Both the position numbers and the translations under genes were made by a program. Of a stretch of 64,000 bases of DNA, positions 16,662-25,980 are shown in pieces. The stretch spans positions 1,674,001 to 1,738,000 of the forward strand of contig NZ_CP079946.1 of the NCBI RefSeq assembly GCF_019968905.1, written 5' to 3'. Within the stretch, counting starts at the first letter, position 1, and each line of letters begins with the position of its first letter. The notes under the pieces were generated by a model. That model searched no databases. It was not told the DNA's origin and saw nothing but the letters and a program-made list of their open reading frames with translations. The DNA is from Corallococcus sp. EGB. Lineage in GTDB: Bacteria; Myxococcota; Myxococcia; Myxococcales; Myxococcaceae.

Positions 16662-17786
16662 CTACTTGCTCACCGCGATGGACTTGCGGAACAGCGCCAG
16701 GCTGTAGACGAAGAACCCCACGCCCACCGCGCTCACCATCAGGAACTGGCGCCAGACGGCCCACAGTCCTCCTCCACGGTAGACGATGACCTGCGAGAAG
16801 CTCACGAAGTGCCGGGCCGGCAGGAGGTATGTGCCGTACTGCAGCCACTTGGGCTGGCTCTCCACGGGCGTGCTCCCGCCTGAAAGCAGCATCAACACCA
16901 GGACCACCAGGATGATGAGCAGCGCGAACTGCGCCATGGAGCGGGAGATGGTCCCCAGGAAGATGCCGAGCGCCGTGGCGAAGAACAGGTAGAGCACGAC
17001 GCCCACGAACCACAGCACCACCGAGCCCGCGAACGGCACCTTCAGCACCATCCGCACGACCAGGAGGAGCGAGGCCCCGGTCGCGACCAGGATGACCAGC
17101 CCGTTGGCCCAGACCTTCGCCATGGCGATCTCGAACGAGGTCAACGGCATCACGAGCAGGTGCTCCAGCGTTCCGTGCTCGCGTTCGCGGATGACCGCGG
17201 CGCCCGTGAGCACGACCGTCAACAGGGTGATTTGGTTGATGATGGCCACCACGCTCTTGAACCAGGACGACACCCCGTTGGGGTTGAAGAGCTTCCGGAC
17301 GACCAGGCGGACCGGCTTCGGTCCCGTCGCCTCCGTGCGCTTGAGGAAGGAGGAGGTGCGGTCGTTGATGATGTTCTTGATGTAGCCGGCCCCGATGCCC
17401 GCCTGCTGCATGGCGGTCGCATCGATGTTCACCTGGATGTCCGGGTTGCGCCCCGCACGGAGGTCGTGCTCGAAGCGGGGCGGAATCACGACGACGAACA
17501 TGAACCGGCCCCGGTCCATGTCCGGCTGGATGTCCTCCGAGGTGATGACCTCCGGCGACTTGAAGCGGGGCGGATAGAAGGCGTTGAGCAATTCCTTGGA
17601 CAGCGCGGACCCGTCCTCGTCGACGAAGGCAATCGAGGCGTTGTTCACCTCGCTGGAGGTGCCCGTGGCCTGGACGTAGATGGCCAGGGTGAACGCATAG
17701 ACGACGAACACGACCAGCACCGCGTCGCTGAGCAGGCTGCGCAGCTCCTTGAGCCCGAGCCACAGGATGTTCAGCAGCGAGTTCAC
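16662..17786 (-). CDS. ABC-2 type permease of the efflux operon
   Basis: 374 residues from a GTG start at 17786 (AGGAGA upstream), two bases after the stop of the fused ATPase/permease. Topology is that of YhhJ/ABC2_membrane_3 permeases: one N-terminal helix, a large periplasmic loop (~residues 40-170) and five C-terminal helices. 'GAAVIREREHGTLEHLLVMP' is the hallmark region between loop and helices. With the upstream gene it completes a two-permease, two-ATPase transporter. This order (OMF, HlyD, ATPase/permease, permease) is typical for YhiI/RbbA/YhhJ-like tripartite efflux systems. Substrate unknown. Confidence 0.87.
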   Translation of the reverse strand: MNSLLNILWLGLKELRSLLSDAVLVVFVVYAFTLAIYVQATGTSSEVNNASIAFVDEDGSALSKELLNAFYPPRFKSPEVITSEDIQPDMDRGRFMFVVVIPPRFEHDLRAGRNPDIQVNIDATAMQQAGIGAGYIKNIINDRTSSFLKRTEATGPKPVRLVVRKLFNPNGVSSWFKSVVAIINQITLLTVVLTGAAVIREREHGTLEHLLVMPLTSFEIAMAKVWANGLVILVATGASLLLVVRMVLKVPFAGSVVLWFVGVVLYLFFATALGIFLGTISRSMAQFALLIILVVLVLMLLSGGSTPVESQPKWLQYGTYLLPARHFVSFSQVIVYRGGGLWAVWRQFLMVSAVGVGFFVYSLALFRKSIAVSK

Positions 17787-17788
17787 CG

Positions 17789-20602
17789 CTATTTCTCCTG
17801 CTTTCTCAGGCCCATCACGCTGATGGCCAGGAGGATGGGGACGCACACCGCCAGGAAGAGGACGTCCCCCAGGAGGAGGCCCGCCCCCAGTCCCTTGGTG
17901 AAGGCGCCCAGGCTGGCGTGCATGTAATAGGTCGCCGGCCAGATGGAGCCGACGAGCTTGGCCCCCCCCTGCAGCGTGGAGACGGGCTGCAACAAGCCGG
18001 AGAACTGGATGGTTGGAACGATGGTCAAGATGGCCGTGACGAACACGGCCGCGACCTGGCTGCCGGTGAAGGTGGACGTCACCATCCCAATGCCTGTCGT
18101 CGCCGTGACGTAGAACACCGTGCAGAGGACCAGCGTCAGGAAGCTGCCCTTGATGGGGACGCCGAAGACCACCAGCGCCAGGACGGTCAGGATGAAGAAG
18201 TTGGCCATGCCAATGGCGACGTAGGGCAGCTGCTTTCCGAGCAGGTACTCCAGCCTCCCCGTGGGCGTGACGTAGAAGTTGATGATCGACCCCAGCTCCT
18301 TCTCCCGCACGATGCTGACCGTCATGAGGATGGCGGGGATGAGCAACAGCAGCAGCGCCGGGACGCTCGGCACGATGGAGTAGATGCTCTTGAAGGTGGG
18401 GTTGTAGAGGTAGCGCTCCTCGATATTGGCCGTGTACTCCTGCGCGCTGGCGGACCGGAAGCCGCTCGCGGGATCCCGGAGCATCCGCTCGTGGACCCCC
18501 TGGACGTATTGCTCGACGGTGTCGCCACGGAAGGTCATGGCGCCGTCCACCTGCGCCAGCACCTCGGGGCCGGAGCCCCGGCGGAAATCCAGACCGAAGC
18601 GGGGTGGAATCTCCAGCACCACCGAGACATCGTCGGATTGGAGCCGGCGCAGCGCATCGTCCGCGGACGGTGATGGCGGAGTCCGGGCGAAATAGGGCTT
18701 CGCCGAGCTGAACTGCTCCAGGTACGTGCGGCTCTCGGGGGACTGGTCCAGATCCAACGCGGAGTAGCGGATGTTCTCCACGTCGGTCGTGATGCCGAAG
18801 CCGAAGACGAGCATCAGCAGCGCCGAACCGATGAATGCAAACGCCAGCCGGACCTTGTCGCGGAGGATTTGACTGGTCTCGTTGGAGGCGTACGCGAGCA
18901 TCCGGCCGACCCGCAGCCGCAGGCCGGCCCGGTCCGCTCGTGGCGCGGACGGGGGCTCGGCTGGGGGGGCTTCGGGCTTGGGGGCGGGCGTTGTGCCCTG
19001 GCCCTTCCCCTCCTGGCTCTCCGTGCGTGCCTTTTCGGCGATGGCCTCCTCCATGTAGGCGATGAAGGCCGTCTCCAGGCTGTCCGCGTGCTTCGACTCG
19101 ATGAGCTTCTGCGGGCTGTCCGCCGCCAGCACCCTCCCCGCGTTCATGAGGGAGATGCGGTCGCATCGCATCCCCTCGTTCATGAAGTGCGTCGTCACGA
19201 AGATGGTGACGCCCTGCTTGCGCGACAGGTCGATCAACAGCTCCCAGAAGCTGTCCCGGGCGACCGGATCCACTCCCGACGTGGGCTCGTCCAGGATGAG
19301 GATCTGCGGCCCGTGCAGCACGGCGACGGCCAGCGAGAGCCGCTGACGCAGGCCCATGGGCAGGTCCCCGGCGAGGGTCTCCAGGTGGGCGCCCAGGCCG
19401 AACCGCTCGACCAGCTCATCGATGCGCGCCTTCGCCTTGTCTGGCGGCAGATGGTAGAGCCGCGCATGCAGGACCAGGTTCTGCTGGACGCTCAGCTCGC
19501 CGTACAGCGAGAACGCCTGGGTCATGTAGCCCAGGTTCTTGCGCACCTCCATGCTGCCGGCATCCACGGAGCTGCCGAAGAGCTTCGCCGTCCCTTCCGA
19601 GGGAGGCAGCAGTCCAGTGAGCATCTTCATGGTCGTGGACTTGCCGCAGCCGTTGGAGCCCAGGAAGCCGAAGATTTCACCGCGCTCGATGGACAGCGTG
19701 ACGTGGTCGACGGCGGTGAAGGTCCCGAAGCGGCGGGTCAGCCCGTGGGCCTCGATGGCCAGCTCCGCGTTGCCCGGTGCGCGGGGGGGGATGGTGAGCT
19801 CCGTGTGGCCCCGGCGCTTCTCCTCGGGCAGCAGCGCGATGAAGCACTTCTCCAGGTCCTGGGTCCCCGTGCGCTGCATCAGCTCCGCGGGGGTCCCTGT
19901 CGCCAGCACGCGCCCCGCGTCCATGGCGACAATCCAGTCCCACTGCTGCGCTTCGTCCATGTAGGCCGTGGAGATGATGACGCTCATGCCGGGGCGCCCG
20001 GCGCGAATCTCGTCGATGAGGGTCCAGAACTGCCGCCGGGAGAGCGGGTCCACGCCGGTGGTGGGCTCGTCGAGGATGAGCAGGTCCGGGTCGTGCACCA
20101 GCGCTCCGCACAGCCCCACCTTCTGCTTCATGCCGCCGGAGAGCTTGCCGGCGGGGCGCTCCGCGAACCTGCCCAGCCCCGTGGCCGCGAGCAGCTCCGG
20201 CACGCGCACCTTGCGCTCCTCGGGGGACAGGCCGAAGAGCCGGGCCATGAAGTCGACGTTGTCGTAGACGCTGAGCTCCAGGTAGAGGTTCTTTCCCAGC
20301 CCCTGCGGCATGTACGCGATGCGCGGTCCCACGTCCCGCCGGTGCCGGGCGTCCGCGATGTCCCCGTCCAGGACCATCACGCGTCCCTGCTGCAATTTCT
20401 TGGCGCCGGCCACCAGGGCCATCAGCGTGGACTTGCCCACGCCGTCAGGCCCCACGATGCCCACCCGGATGCCACTGGGGACGTCGAGCGAGAGCCCGTC
20501 GATCGCGACGGTCTTCTTGTAGCGGTGGGTCACGTCCTGGACGGAGACCACGGGCCCACGGGAGGAGCCGGCCGGCGATTCTGGCGACGAGGATGAGATC
20601 AT
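17789..20602 (-). CDS. Double ABC ATPase fused to ABC-2 permease (RbbA/YhiH-like)
   Basis: 937 residues in three parts. NBD1 spans ~20-260 (Walker A 'GPDGVGKST', signature 'LSGGMKQKV', Walker B 'LLILDEPTTGVDP'). NBD2 spans ~285-520 (Walker A 'GSNGCGKSTT', Walker B 'ILILDEPTSGVDP'); its signature region reads 'LPMGLRQRL' instead of LSGGQ, a degenerate C-loop. From ~residue 570 a permease domain follows, with one helix, a periplasmic loop and five helices. This layout matches RbbA/YhiH family proteins, named for a ribosome-associated ATPase but mostly found in efflux operons such as this one. It lies between the HlyD gene (25-base gap) and the second permease. Confidence 0.87.
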   Translation of the reverse strand: MISSSSPESPAGSSRGPVVSVQDVTHRYKKTVAIDGLSLDVPSGIRVGIVGPDGVGKSTLMALVAGAKKLQQGRVMVLDGDIADARHRRDVGPRIAYMPQGLGKNLYLELSVYDNVDFMARLFGLSPEERKVRVPELLAATGLGRFAERPAGKLSGGMKQKVGLCGALVHDPDLLILDEPTTGVDPLSRRQFWTLIDEIRAGRPGMSVIISTAYMDEAQQWDWIVAMDAGRVLATGTPAELMQRTGTQDLEKCFIALLPEEKRRGHTELTIPPRAPGNAELAIEAHGLTRRFGTFTAVDHVTLSIERGEIFGFLGSNGCGKSTTMKMLTGLLPPSEGTAKLFGSSVDAGSMEVRKNLGYMTQAFSLYGELSVQQNLVLHARLYHLPPDKAKARIDELVERFGLGAHLETLAGDLPMGLRQRLSLAVAVLHGPQILILDEPTSGVDPVARDSFWELLIDLSRKQGVTIFVTTHFMNEGMRCDRISLMNAGRVLAADSPQKLIESKHADSLETAFIAYMEEAIAEKARTESQEGKGQGTTPAPKPEAPPAEPPSAPRADRAGLRLRVGRMLAYASNETSQILRDKVRLAFAFIGSALLMLVFGFGITTDVENIRYSALDLDQSPESRTYLEQFSSAKPYFARTPPSPSADDALRRLQSDDVSVVLEIPPRFGLDFRRGSGPEVLAQVDGAMTFRGDTVEQYVQGVHERMLRDPASGFRSASAQEYTANIEERYLYNPTFKSIYSIVPSVPALLLLLIPAILMTVSIVREKELGSIINFYVTPTGRLEYLLGKQLPYVAIGMANFFILTVLALVVFGVPIKGSFLTLVLCTVFYVTATTGIGMVTSTFTGSQVAAVFVTAILTIVPTIQFSGLLQPVSTLQGGAKLVGSIWPATYYMHASLGAFTKGLGAGLLLGDVLFLAVCVPILLAISVMGLRKQEK

Positions 20603-20627
20603 GGCCGAGCCCTCCCGGGTCTCCGGG

Positions 20628-21638
20628 CTAGTGGGATCCGGACTCAGCCGTGATGACGTTGCGCAGCTGGGAAGGCCAGGTGGCGTTGGGGTCCACCTTG
20701 ACGTAGCCGACGCCGCGAATGCCCGTCTTGATGCGCTCGACGTAGCGGCCGGCCAGCTCCCGGGGGACCTGGAGCTTCACGCGGAACACCAGCTTCTCCC
20801 GCTCGCTCTTCGTCTCCACCTGCTTGGGCGTGAACTGCGCCTCCGGTGACACGAAGGAGACGTAGCCGGGGATGGAGCGGTCGGGTTCGAAGTCGACGGT
20901 GAGGCGCGCCTCCGAGCCAATCCTCACGCGGGCGGCCTCACTGGCGGGGAGGAAGATCTCCATGAAGACATCCTCCAGGTTCACGAGCGTCAGCGCCGGT
21001 CCGCCGGGGGCGAGCACCTCTCCGGGCTCCGCGAGGCGGTAGAGGACCCGCCCCGTCACCGGAGACTTGAGCGTCGCGTCGGCGATGCGCGTTTGAATCG
21101 TCGCCGCGTTGGCGCGCGCGACCTCAATCTCCTCGCGGGAGGTCTTCAGCGTGGCGGCCGCTTCCTCCAGTGCGGCCCGGGCGGTCTCCGCCTGGCTCGT
21201 CCGGACGTCCAGGTCCCGCTGCGAGCCCGCGCCTTGCGCCACCAGCCTCCTGGAGCGCTCGACCTCGATGGTGGCGAGCTCTATCTCGCTCTTCTGTTTG
21301 ACGACCCCCGCTTCGGCCACCGCCAGCTTCTCCTGCGTGGCCGCGAGGTTCGCGTTGGCCTCCGCCAGGCTGGACTCCAGCGTGGAGGTGTCCAATCGCA
21401 CCAGCACCTGACCGGGCCTGACGAGGTCGCCTTCGTTGACGAGGATTTCCTTCACCCGCAGGGGCTCCTTGGCGGAGACATCCGCCAGCTTCGCCTCGAT
21501 GCGGCCGTTGCCGGAGACGATTCCCTCCGGCAGCTTGGATTTCTTCCCCTTCCAGTAGCTGAAGCCGATGATCACGATGATCGCGAGGGCGATCAACCCA
21601 ATGACCCACTTGAGTTTCCCTTTCGGGTGCTTGGGCAT
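20628..21638 (-). CDS. HlyD-family periplasmic adaptor
   Basis: 336 residues. It has one N-terminal membrane helix (residues ~10-27, WVIGLIALAIIVIIGFSYW) and a lipoyl half-motif 'VSGNGRIEAKLADVSAKEP'. A long Ala/Glu-rich coiled-coil hairpin (~80-190) follows, then the second lipoyl half 'ATLKSPVTGRVLYRLAEPGEVL', and beta-barrel and membrane-proximal domains. It bridges the inner-membrane ABC transporter to the outer-membrane factor encoded ten bases upstream. Length and order match YhiI/HlyD_D23 adaptors. Confidence 0.9.
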   Translation of the reverse strand: MPKHPKGKLKWVIGLIALAIIVIIGFSYWKGKKSKLPEGIVSGNGRIEAKLADVSAKEPLRVKEILVNEGDLVRPGQVLVRLDTSTLESSLAEANANLAATQEKLAVAEAGVVKQKSEIELATIEVERSRRLVAQGAGSQRDLDVRTSQAETARAALEEAAATLKTSREEIEVARANAATIQTRIADATLKSPVTGRVLYRLAEPGEVLAPGGPALTLVNLEDVFMEIFLPASEAARVRIGSEARLTVDFEPDRSIPGYVSFVSPEAQFTPKQVETKSEREKLVFRVKLQVPRELAGRYVERIKTGIRGVGYVKVDPNATWPSQLRNVITAESGSH

Positions 21639-21648
21639 GGCGGACTCT

Positions 21649-23250
21649 CTATGGCTTTCCGGCTGGCGGAAGCGCCTTCTGCTCCGGCGCCCGCGGCTTG
21701 GACAACATGTCGCCCCAGTGGGTCCGCTTCTCCATCTCGCCCTTCACCGGCTCCGGCAGGATGGGCTGGCCCTGGCGGACCTCCCAGCCCCCGCCCAGCG
21801 CCTTGTAGAGGGCGACCAGGTTCGTGGCGATGGATGAGCTCGTCTGGGCCAGGTTGTTCTGCTGCTCCAGGAGCGAGCGCTGCGCGTCCAGCACGCGCTG
21901 GTAGTCCACGGCGCCTTCCCGGTACTGCACCACCGCGAGCTCCACGGACCGCTGCGCGGCCTTCACGGCGGCTTGCTGGAACGCCATGGCCCTCTGGGCG
22001 TTGACGAATCCCGTCAGGGAGTCCGCCACCTCCTGGGCCGCCTTGAGCACCGTGTTGCGGTAGTTGACGAGCAGTTGCTGGAACCGCGCGTCCTCGACCC
22101 GCACGCCGTTCTTCAGGCGGCCGTAGTTCAGGAAGGGAAAGACGATCCGGGGACCCACGGAATACGCGAGGCTGCCCAAGGAGAAGAGATTGCCGTTCGC
22201 AGAGCCGGCGGTGCTCGCCTGCAGCCCGATGGTTCCGAAGAGGGAGAAGCTCGGATAGAGCTCCGCCTCGGCGATGCCAACCCGGGCGCACTGCGCGGCG
22301 GCGGACAGCTCCGCGCTGCGGACGTCCGGACGCCGCCTCAGGATTTCCGCCGGCATGCCGACGGCCACCGTCGCGGGCGCGAGCGGAATCCGCTTGGGAC
22401 CCGCCAGCAACGCCTGCACCTCATCCGTGGGCTGGCCGAGCAGCGTGCTCAGGGCGTTGTGGGCCTGCTCCAGGCCGGCCTCCAATTGGGGGATGGTGGC
22501 CCGGGTGCTCTCCAGCAGGGTCTCGGCCTGCATCATGTCGAGCTCCGAGGTGACACCGTTGCTGAAGCGCGACTCGGCGATGCGGTAGCCCTCCTCCTGG
22601 ATCCGGACGTTCTCCCGGGCCTGCTCGATGAGGACCTCGTAGGTCCGGACCGTGACGTAGGTGCGCGCGACCTCCGCGGTGAGCGAGACGACGGAGGACT
22701 GATAGTCCGCCACCGACGCGAGCAGGCTCGCGGCTCCCGATTCCACTCCGCGACGGTACTTGCCCCAGAAGTCCACCTCCCACAGCGCGTCGAAGCCCAC
22801 CTGGTAGTCCAGGAAGTGGCGGTCGATCTCATTGAGGTTGGCCAGGTCGATGATGTTCGACGCGGCGGAGTTCTTACTGCGCCCCACCGCGGCCACGCTG
22901 GCGGTCGCGACCTGGACCTGTGGAAACTGCCTGCCGGTCAGGATGCCCAGCTGGGCGCGCGCCTCGACGATTCTCAGCCCCGCGATTTGCAGCGGCAGGT
23001 TCTGCCGGTAGGCGAGCTCGACGAGGCGATCCAGCGAGGGGTCCCCAAATGACTTCCACCATTCGGTATTGACCGCATCCTGGGTCGAAAGTCGCGGGTC
23101 GCCCTGGGTGCTCCACTCCTTGGCGATAGGGGCTTCGGGCCTCGTGAACCGGGGGCCGACCGTGCACCCGGAGAGCACGGTCAGGACGCCAAGCAGCGGC
23201 CATGCGCCGGTGAAGTTCTTCCCCTGCATGGTGCTGTTCGTCCTCCACAT
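21649..23250 (-). CDS. Outer-membrane efflux lipoprotein (NodT/TolC family)
   Basis: 533 residues from an ATG at 23250 with GAGGAG six bases upstream; an internal ATG at 23229 is a possible alternative. The N-terminus is a lipoprotein signal ending 'VLSGCTVGPRF', typical of NodT-type OMFs. Two OEP repeats of coiled-coil helices follow, with motifs such as 'RRPDVRSAEL' and 'YREGAVDYQRVLDAQRSLL'. It forms the trimeric outer-membrane channel of the efflux system and is the first gene of a four-gene operon running to 16662. It is divergent from ppk2, with about 200 bases between the two starts. Confidence 0.9.
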   Translation of the reverse strand: MWRTNSTMQGKNFTGAWPLLGVLTVLSGCTVGPRFTRPEAPIAKEWSTQGDPRLSTQDAVNTEWWKSFGDPSLDRLVELAYRQNLPLQIAGLRIVEARAQLGILTGRQFPQVQVATASVAAVGRSKNSAASNIIDLANLNEIDRHFLDYQVGFDALWEVDFWGKYRRGVESGAASLLASVADYQSSVVSLTAEVARTYVTVRTYEVLIEQARENVRIQEEGYRIAESRFSNGVTSELDMMQAETLLESTRATIPQLEAGLEQAHNALSTLLGQPTDEVQALLAGPKRIPLAPATVAVGMPAEILRRRPDVRSAELSAAAQCARVGIAEAELYPSFSLFGTIGLQASTAGSANGNLFSLGSLAYSVGPRIVFPFLNYGRLKNGVRVEDARFQQLLVNYRNTVLKAAQEVADSLTGFVNAQRAMAFQQAAVKAAQRSVELAVVQYREGAVDYQRVLDAQRSLLEQQNNLAQTSSSIATNLVALYKALGGGWEVRQGQPILPEPVKGEMEKRTHWGDMLSKPRAPEQKALPPAGKP

Positions 23251-23452
23251 CCGAGGCTCCTCGATGGCGAGGGAGGATTCGCATGCCATGCGGCGCGCGG
23301 AAGTCCGCGTCGTCCAAATGCACCAATGGGCAATGCTCGATGTTCGTTGCGCCATTCCTGCCACGAACCCGAGGGCGACGTGGCTGTTGTCTGACTTGGC
23401 CGGTGGGCTCGCACGCATTGCGCGGGCGGTGGCGCCGCACAACCCTAAGGCC

Positions 23453-24253
23453 ATGGCACAGGACGCACACGCGGAGCCGCTGAAGCGCAAGGCCTATGAA
23501 AAGGAGCTGCGCAAGCTCCAGTCCCAGCTCTGCCAACTCCAGGAGTGGGTCAAGCAGGAGCAGATGCGGGTCATCGTGGTATTCGAAGGCCGGGACGCGG
23601 CCGGGAAGGGCGGAACGATTCGCGCCATCACCGAACGGGTGAGTCCCCGCGTGTTCCGAGTGGTGGCCCTCCCGGCCCCTTCAAGCCGCGAGAAATCACA
23701 GATGTACCTGCAGCGGTACGTGCCGCACTTTCCCGCGGCGGGCGAAATCGTCATCTTCGATCGCAGTTGGTACAACCGCGCCAGCGTCGAGCCCGTGATG
23801 GGCTTCTGCACTCCCGAAGAGCACGAGCGCTTCCTGATTGGCTGTCCCGTCTTCGAGAAGTACATGGTCGAAAGCGGAATCCTCCTGCTGAAGATCTGGC
23901 TGGAGGTCGGCAAGGAGGAGCAGGCGCGGCGGTTCGCGGCGCGGATCGACGACCCCTTGCGCCAGTGGAAGCTGAGCCCGATGGACATCAAGTCCTGGAA
24001 GCGCTGGTACGACTACTCCCACGCGAGGGATCAGATGCTGGCCGCGACGGACACGCCGTATGCGCCCTGGCACATCCTGCGCTCCGACAACAAGAAGAAG
24101 GCGCGGCTCAACTGCATCCGCTTCCTGCTGGATAGGATTCCCCACAAGAAGGTGAAGCGCGCGAAGGTGAAGCTGCCCCCGCGCTCCAATCATGGGGAGT
24201 ACGACGACTCCGCTTCGCTCCAGGGGAAGAACTTCATCCCTGAAAAGTACTGA
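23453..24253 (+). CDS. ppk2: Polyphosphate kinase 2
   Basis: 266 residues from ATG 23453, in the length range of one-domain PPK2 enzymes. Walker A is 'FEGRDAAGKGGTI' and the lid/Walker B region 'IFDRSWYNRASVEPVMGF', both diagnostic. The C-terminal part keeps 'RRFAARIDDPLRQWKLSPMD' and 'HILRSDNKKKARLN'. These enzymes transfer phosphate between polyphosphate and nucleotides; GDP or ADP preference cannot be read. Its 3' end overlaps the 3' end of the convergent HAD gene by 20 bases. Genes for aldolase and phosphoketolase follow, suggesting a phosphate and acetyl-phosphate energy module. Confidence 0.9.
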   Translation: MAQDAHAEPLKRKAYEKELRKLQSQLCQLQEWVKQEQMRVIVVFEGRDAAGKGGTIRAITERVSPRVFRVVALPAPSSREKSQMYLQRYVPHFPAAGEIVIFDRSWYNRASVEPVMGFCTPEEHERFLIGCPVFEKYMVESGILLLKIWLEVGKEEQARRFAARIDDPLRQWKLSPMDIKSWKRWYDYSHARDQMLAATDTPYAPWHILRSDNKKKARLNCIRFLLDRIPHKKVKRAKVKLPPRSNHGEYDDSASLQGKNFIPEKY

Positions 24254-25778
24254 CAGCGTAGCTCCGTAGGGCTTCGTCCTGCCCGAGGAGGGCGGCGGGG
24301 TCCGTCACCTCGAGGTCCGCGCCGTGGCGGCGCAGCCCGGTGGACGGGCCCAGCCGGCCGACGCCGATGACATAGGCGAAGTGGGCCTCTCGCGCCGCCG
24401 CGACGCCAGCGGGCGTGTCCTCGAAGAGGACCGCCTCTTCGGAGGTGACACCGAGCGCCCGGGCCGCCGCGAGGTAGAGCTCGGGGGGCGGCGTGGCTTC
24501 GAGCCGCGCGTCGAAGAGGTCCGCGATGCCGGCCGACCGGAGCATCGCCTCGCCGTGCCTGCTCGCGGAGACGGCCGCTGTCCGGAGTCCCGCGGCGCGC
24601 GCCGCCTGGACGTAGCGGACCGCTCCCTCATACGTCTCCACGCGCTCCTGCCGGAGCAGCTCCACCAGGAGCCCTCCCTTGCGGTCGTCCAGTGCGTGGA
24701 CCGTGCTCTCCGGCAGCTCGATGCCGCGGTCGTCGAGGAACGCGTGGATGCCTTCCAGGGAGGGCCTGCCATCGAAGCAGCGGCTGTAGTCGCGCACCAG
24801 GTCGAAGGGGATGAAGGGCTGCCCCGAGGACCGCGCGCGCTGCCGCAGGTAGTAGTCGCACAGTTGCTTCCAGGCCCTAGCATGGAGGCTGGCGGTCTGG
24901 GTGAGGACGCCCTCCACGCCGAAGAGGCAGGCACGCGCTCGCGGCGGGAGCCCCAGCTTCGTCCGCGCGAGGGGGGGCTGGCCCAGGATGAAGCCATCCA
25001 CCGCGTGGGCGAACCCGTCCTCCTCGTTGGTGCGGGTGACGTGGCGTGCGGACCGTTGAACCTCGGCGCTGGCGTTGCCCATGGCGATGCCCAGGCCGGC
25101 GGTGTTCAGCATGGGCAGGTCGTTGGCCATGTCCCCGATGGCCGCGATCTGCTCGAGGGGAAGCGAGAGGAGGCGTGCGGCCTCGCGCACGACCATTCCC
25201 TTGTTCGCCTCGGGGTGCGTGACGTCGAGGTAGTAGGCCGTCGAGCGCGCCGCGGATGCCTCTGCGCCCAGCCGCAAGGCGAGCTGCGCCTCGCAGCGCG
25301 CGACCCGCGCCGTGTCCTCGCTCACCCCGACGATCTTGATGGCGGCGTCGAGCACGCCGTGCAGGTTCGCGACGACGACCGGGTCGAACCCGATGTTGCT
25401 CCGCTCGCGAGCCACGCGGAAGGCCTCGGGGGCGCGGAGGAACCAGTCCGCCCCCTGGTAGACCCAGACATCCAGGCCCGCCTGGAGCATGAAGTCCACG
25501 GCGTGTCTGGCGATGGCGGGAGGCAGGGTCCGCTGCGCCAGCACCGTCGTGAGGTCGGGCTTGACGTACACGCCGCCGTTGAATGCGGCCAGGGGGGCGG
25601 TGAGCCCCAGCGGGGCCACCAGCCCGGACATCCCACGCGGCGGACGCCCACTCGTGAGGGTGAACAGGATGCCGGCTGCGCTCAGCCGGGCCACGGCCTC
25701 GCGGGTTCGCGAGGTGAGGACCTTGTCCCGCGTCACCAGGGTCCCGTCGACGTCCGCGATGAGCAACTTGATGGTCAT
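24234..25778 (-). CDS. Tandem HAD-superfamily protein (HAD-IIB + degenerate beta-PGM-like domain)
   Basis: 514 residues made of two HAD domains. The first (residues 1-~270) is a Cof-type HAD-IIB phosphatase with intact D9-V-D11-G motif (LLIADVDGTLV), a 'TSGR' motif II and 'GDMANDLPML' motif IV. The second (~280-514) is like beta-phosphoglucomutase: motif II and III regions and 'LFEDTPAGVAAAREA' are kept, but motif I reads 'LFGVEGVLT' where DxDG is expected, so the nucleophile aspartate is G287 and the second acid E289. The second domain should therefore be inactive and may bind a sugar phosphate or regulate the first. The start has a clear ATG after the aldolase divergent gap. Confidence 0.82.
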   Translation of the reverse strand: MTIKLLIADVDGTLVTRDKVLTSRTREAVARLSAAGILFTLTSGRPPRGMSGLVAPLGLTAPLAAFNGGVYVKPDLTTVLAQRTLPPAIARHAVDFMLQAGLDVWVYQGADWFLRAPEAFRVARERSNIGFDPVVVANLHGVLDAAIKIVGVSEDTARVARCEAQLALRLGAEASAARSTAYYLDVTHPEANKGMVVREAARLLSLPLEQIAAIGDMANDLPMLNTAGLGIAMGNASAEVQRSARHVTRTNEEDGFAHAVDGFILGQPPLARTKLGLPPRARACLFGVEGVLTQTASLHARAWKQLCDYYLRQRARSSGQPFIPFDLVRDYSRCFDGRPSLEGIHAFLDDRGIELPESTVHALDDRKGGLLVELLRQERVETYEGAVRYVQAARAAGLRTAAVSASRHGEAMLRSAGIADLFDARLEATPPPELYLAAARALGVTSEEAVLFEDTPAGVAAAREAHFAYVIGVGRLGPSTGLRRHGADLEVTDPAALLGQDEALRSYAVSTFQG

Positions 25779-25980
25779 GGCTGTCTCCGCCCGCCCGCTG
25801 CCGCGACCGCACGCCGGGCGTTGTCAGTGACAGTGCGGCCGCGAGCTCAAGATGGCATCGCGATGCGGGCCGCACCCTCCTGCCCGGCGCCCGGAGGCAG
25901 CTTCGTTGCCGAGCGCCACACCGCTGGTTGCCGGCGCACCGGGACGCCCTCAAGTTTGGCTCCAAGGATGGGAGGAAGAC

